Source: Mycteria americana (taxonomy: Eukaryota; Chordata; Aves; Ciconiiformes; Ciconiidae). Taken from it: a DNA stretch of 64,000 nucleotides. Position 1 is the first letter of the stretch; each line of letters starts with the position of its first letter. The stretch covers positions 37,170,501 to 37,234,500 of the forward strand of contig NC_134373.1 of the NCBI RefSeq assembly GCF_035582795.1, written 5' to 3'. This document shows positions 61,229 through 64,000 of the stretch, piece after piece. The position numbers were made by a program, and so were the translations under genes. Below the pieces are notes generated by a model. The model saw only the letters and a list, made by a program, of their open reading frames with translations. It ran no database searches and had not been told where the DNA came from.

Positions 61229-64000
61229 CATATCTCACAGTAGCCCAGCATAGAAGGGAGTATTCAGACTTCTTCAGGTGGCATTTTCTTGCATGAAATA
61301 AAGGTTAGTGCAGTTGAACTTCAAATGACTATGCTGTAACTGTGAGGCCATTGTTATTGTTTTTATTTTTTAGGCTGTTTTTGCATTTGTATACAATGTT
61401 TTGTATACTTTGCATGGTTTTAAGGAAGATTTAGATAGATTCTCATTTGTTAGTCATAGAGCAGTACTAAGAAAGTAAGGTCAAGAAAAAAAATCCTGTT
61501 ACCAGAATGGAAAAGAAGATACTGGGGATTTTTGGTTCCTTCCCATCCTCACAGTTGCTCTTGATCTCCCTAAAACCTGTATCAGAATATTTTGAGTTGT
61601 CTGTACATATGCTCTTCAGTGGAGAGCTGTACACTTGATGTAATCCTCTGTGCTTTGAGGTGGCATGGCATCTGCTTCTGCAAGAAAGGCTTATGAATTT
61701 AGCTTTTTTTCTACATGCAGCCTTGAGGGAAGCACGGATTGCTGAACAACAGAGCAGGTTGGTGTCAAGTGCTTGAAAGGTTGGGAGCTGAGTTTGAACT
61801 CTTCACACCGAGTCTGTGTGGGCTTGAACAAATTTAGCTCTGGGGAGCTTTGTGGCTTACTGCAGCTGAGAGTCTGGAGTAAATGCAGTGGTGATGTCGG
61901 AAAGTTTGGAAAAGAAAAATGAAGAGAAAAGCAGAAAGTGTTTGTTATGAGTGGTGTGTTAGAGTCCTTGAGTATTTGTGAAAAGTGTAGATTGTGGTCT
62001 CCTGACATATATGAATGGGATATATGTTACACTTTTCCATAGGGTTTGGATTGGGAGGGGGGACTTAAAAAATGCTGAAAGTTGTGACTGAGAAAAATTA
62101 GCTGTATGAGGCAGTTTAAGATATAAGGAGTTTAATAATTTCCATTGTTTCCTCCTATGTAAGAGCAGTACTAACCAGCAGAAGTAGTACACATCCCAAA
62201 ATGTCTTAATTCTCACAAAAAGCTATTGTTAGGAAAGCTTGACTTAAGATAGTCTGCTAGACTGTGTGGGGGAAAACGTGAAAATTTTGCCATTGCTAGT
62301 TTCTAGCTTACTGCAACCACTTTGTACAAGAAGTGAAATATTTGACCTCTAGAAGGAACCAGGACCAAAAATATGAAATAAAAATAATTTTCAACTCTTT
62401 TTTCTTTTCTTTTTTTTTCCCCCGGAAGACAAAATTTTGACTATTTGCTACGCCTTTGAGCAGTACCCAGAGTATAAAATATTGTATTTAGTTTTTAAAA
62501 GGGAAGCCTAATCTGTAAGAGCTTGCATTTTTCTAAGAGAAAGCCATGCATAGAGAAAGGAGAGAAAAGGAAGTAAATTAAACAACTATGGAGTTAGATA
62601 ACATTTAACTATAGTCCGATAGTACAAAGTTTGAATGATGAACTACCTACTCGAAGACCAAAAGATAAACTTGGTCTCCCCGTAATCATTAACATTACGC
62701 TCGATAGGTCCTGTGAGAGCAAGCACAGTTTGTGAAGGTACTTGAATACGGGACGATGGTGGCTTTGGTTCACTTAATGAAGTGGAGTTTCCAGTAGGAA
62801 AATAGTATGAGAGAGGTACAAAAAGAGTCTAAAGAGGTTGGGGGGGGGGGGGGGGGGGAAGTAATGTTTGCTTTTCAGGAAACCACTGTTGATACTTTAT
62901 TTCAGCAAGATGCTGTATACATGTAATAAATTCTGTGGGGATGCTCAGGAGTCAAATGTGCTCTCCAGTATTTTGTTTTGTATAATACAGAACCTCCACG
63001 TTACCAACATTTTTCTGTTCGTCCTGATCCTTAGGTTGGGAGCAATCTCCTGACCTTGGCAGCTCCAGTTGGGGAGTACGTTTATCCTTTGCGTGCCCTG
63101 GAAAACTTACTGCCACGGCACGGCTGTCCTCGCTCAGTAGGTTTGCCGCACTGAAAGAGAAGTGCTTGTTTTCGTCCAGATAACTCGAGATCATGCTTAA
63201 TTCAAAACAATTAAGGCAAAATGCAAACAGTCATTTACCTACAAAATTCAAAATAGTAAAATCACAGATGGAGAAATGAGAGGAAACCTTCACTTACTTG
63301 TAGATTTACAAAGGTTAAACTGGAAAGGTTTGTCTACGTGATGTGCTGGAGCCTTTCTTGACATGGTGATGGTCGTGTGTCCTCTCTTCTTGTGTTCTTG
63401 ATGCTTCCCATAGTGCTAACTGGAGAATTTTCATAAGTATGGTGGTGTTTATGGCCAGTCTCTCTTCTGAAGTCTGACAAAAGATGCAGACAAATTTAAC
63501 CTTTTAACCATAATCTAGGTTATTTTTCTTATCCAGGGGTTAGTGTGACGAGTCATCTTAATTAAAATAGACAATCTTTATTTCTTTGGAGATCCAAATG
63601 TATATAATTTCCTGTATTTAACTGACTACTTAATTACTCCTTGCCTCAATAAAGGGTAAAACTCTTCTCCTCTATCTCTTTGGTGACCTGTTGACTAACT
63701 CCATGTAAGGTGTCTCCTGTGCTGAATCTCGTGTCATGCTGTCTAGTAACTAGGATACTAGATACAAATATTAAAATATGTGTTGCTCATTACTGGTCCT
63801 TGATTGAGACCGTGACATAATGACAGTTATCTGACTTGGTGTGACTGACCCTGTCCATATAACATCTAAGAATATTGTAATACATAGCTATCCTTATTAT
63901 AATGAAAAATTATGGTAATAAAGTTTAGTTTCTGTAAGACAAATGTGTATGAAGTACAACCGCAAGTGAAAACCTTTCACTGAGCTAACAGCCTCTCCCG
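61229..64000 (+). other. Presumed intronic DNA
   Basis: No gene or transposon is recognised. It includes the G19 tract at 62,840-62,858 and ordinary AT-rich sequence. Open frames are 105 codons or shorter, without motifs. Confidence 0.5.
62840..62858. repeat. Poly-G homopolymer (G19)
   Basis: An uninterrupted run of 19 G on the + strand follows AAAGAGGTT. It is prone to slippage and assembly error and can form quadruplexes. The two comparable runs at 8,075 and 27,360 are C on this strand. Confidence 0.95.

Noticed and set aside
1-64000. Search for tRNA or rRNA genes, CRISPR arrays, telomere repeats and endogenous retrovirus pieces
   Set aside because: None was seen by eye. There is no retroviral gag/pol-like frame apart from the CR1 RT, and no regular spacer-repeat array.

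Overview
The window is vertebrate nuclear DNA, and almost certainly from a bird. The evidence is three 5'-truncated CR1 (chicken repeat 1) LINE retrotransposons. They carry the CR1 reverse transcriptase and end in the CR1 3' tail (tandem GATTCTGT-type octamers) instead of a poly(A) tail. There are no operons, tRNA or rRNA genes, or CRISPR arrays. Apart from one CpG island the DNA is AT-rich, with long stretches free of recognisable coding sequence, as expected for intergenic and intronic DNA on a large avian chromosome. I cannot name the species or the host gene.

Layout. Bases 1-32,290 are non-coding as far as I can see. They contain simple repeats, a C20 and a C17 tract, two short local duplications, a GC-rich patch near 26.1 kb with an antisense ORF, and an old dispersed-repeat-like segment near 31.9 kb. 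CR1 copy 1 lies at 32,291-33,934 (+). Bases 33,935-42,590 are non-coding, with a 13-bp repeat/hairpin cluster and a probable ancient amniote SINE near 41.4-41.6 kb. A strong CpG island (about 42,590-43,625) contains GC boxes, a YY1-like CCATCTT and a good splice donor (GTGAGT at 43,046). I read it as the promoter and first exon of a + strand gene. Downstream of it, 43.05-64 kb is best read as intronic. It holds two candidate small exons (44,737-44,799 and 56,610-56,668), CR1 copy 2 (53,875-55,428, +) and CR1 copy 3 (about 59,490-61,228, +).

How it fits together. The only convincing protein-coding sequence is CR1 ORF2 (reverse transcriptase). All three copies lack the endonuclease half, so none can move on its own. 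If the host gene is real, copies 2 and 3 lie in its intron in the sense orientation. A GGCCCC hexamer repeat (GGGGCC on the minus strand) sits just inside the presumed first intron. This is the sequence feature I would look at first. I found no convincing new biological system. The most useful leads are the unidentified CpG-island gene with its candidate exons and the hexamer repeat.
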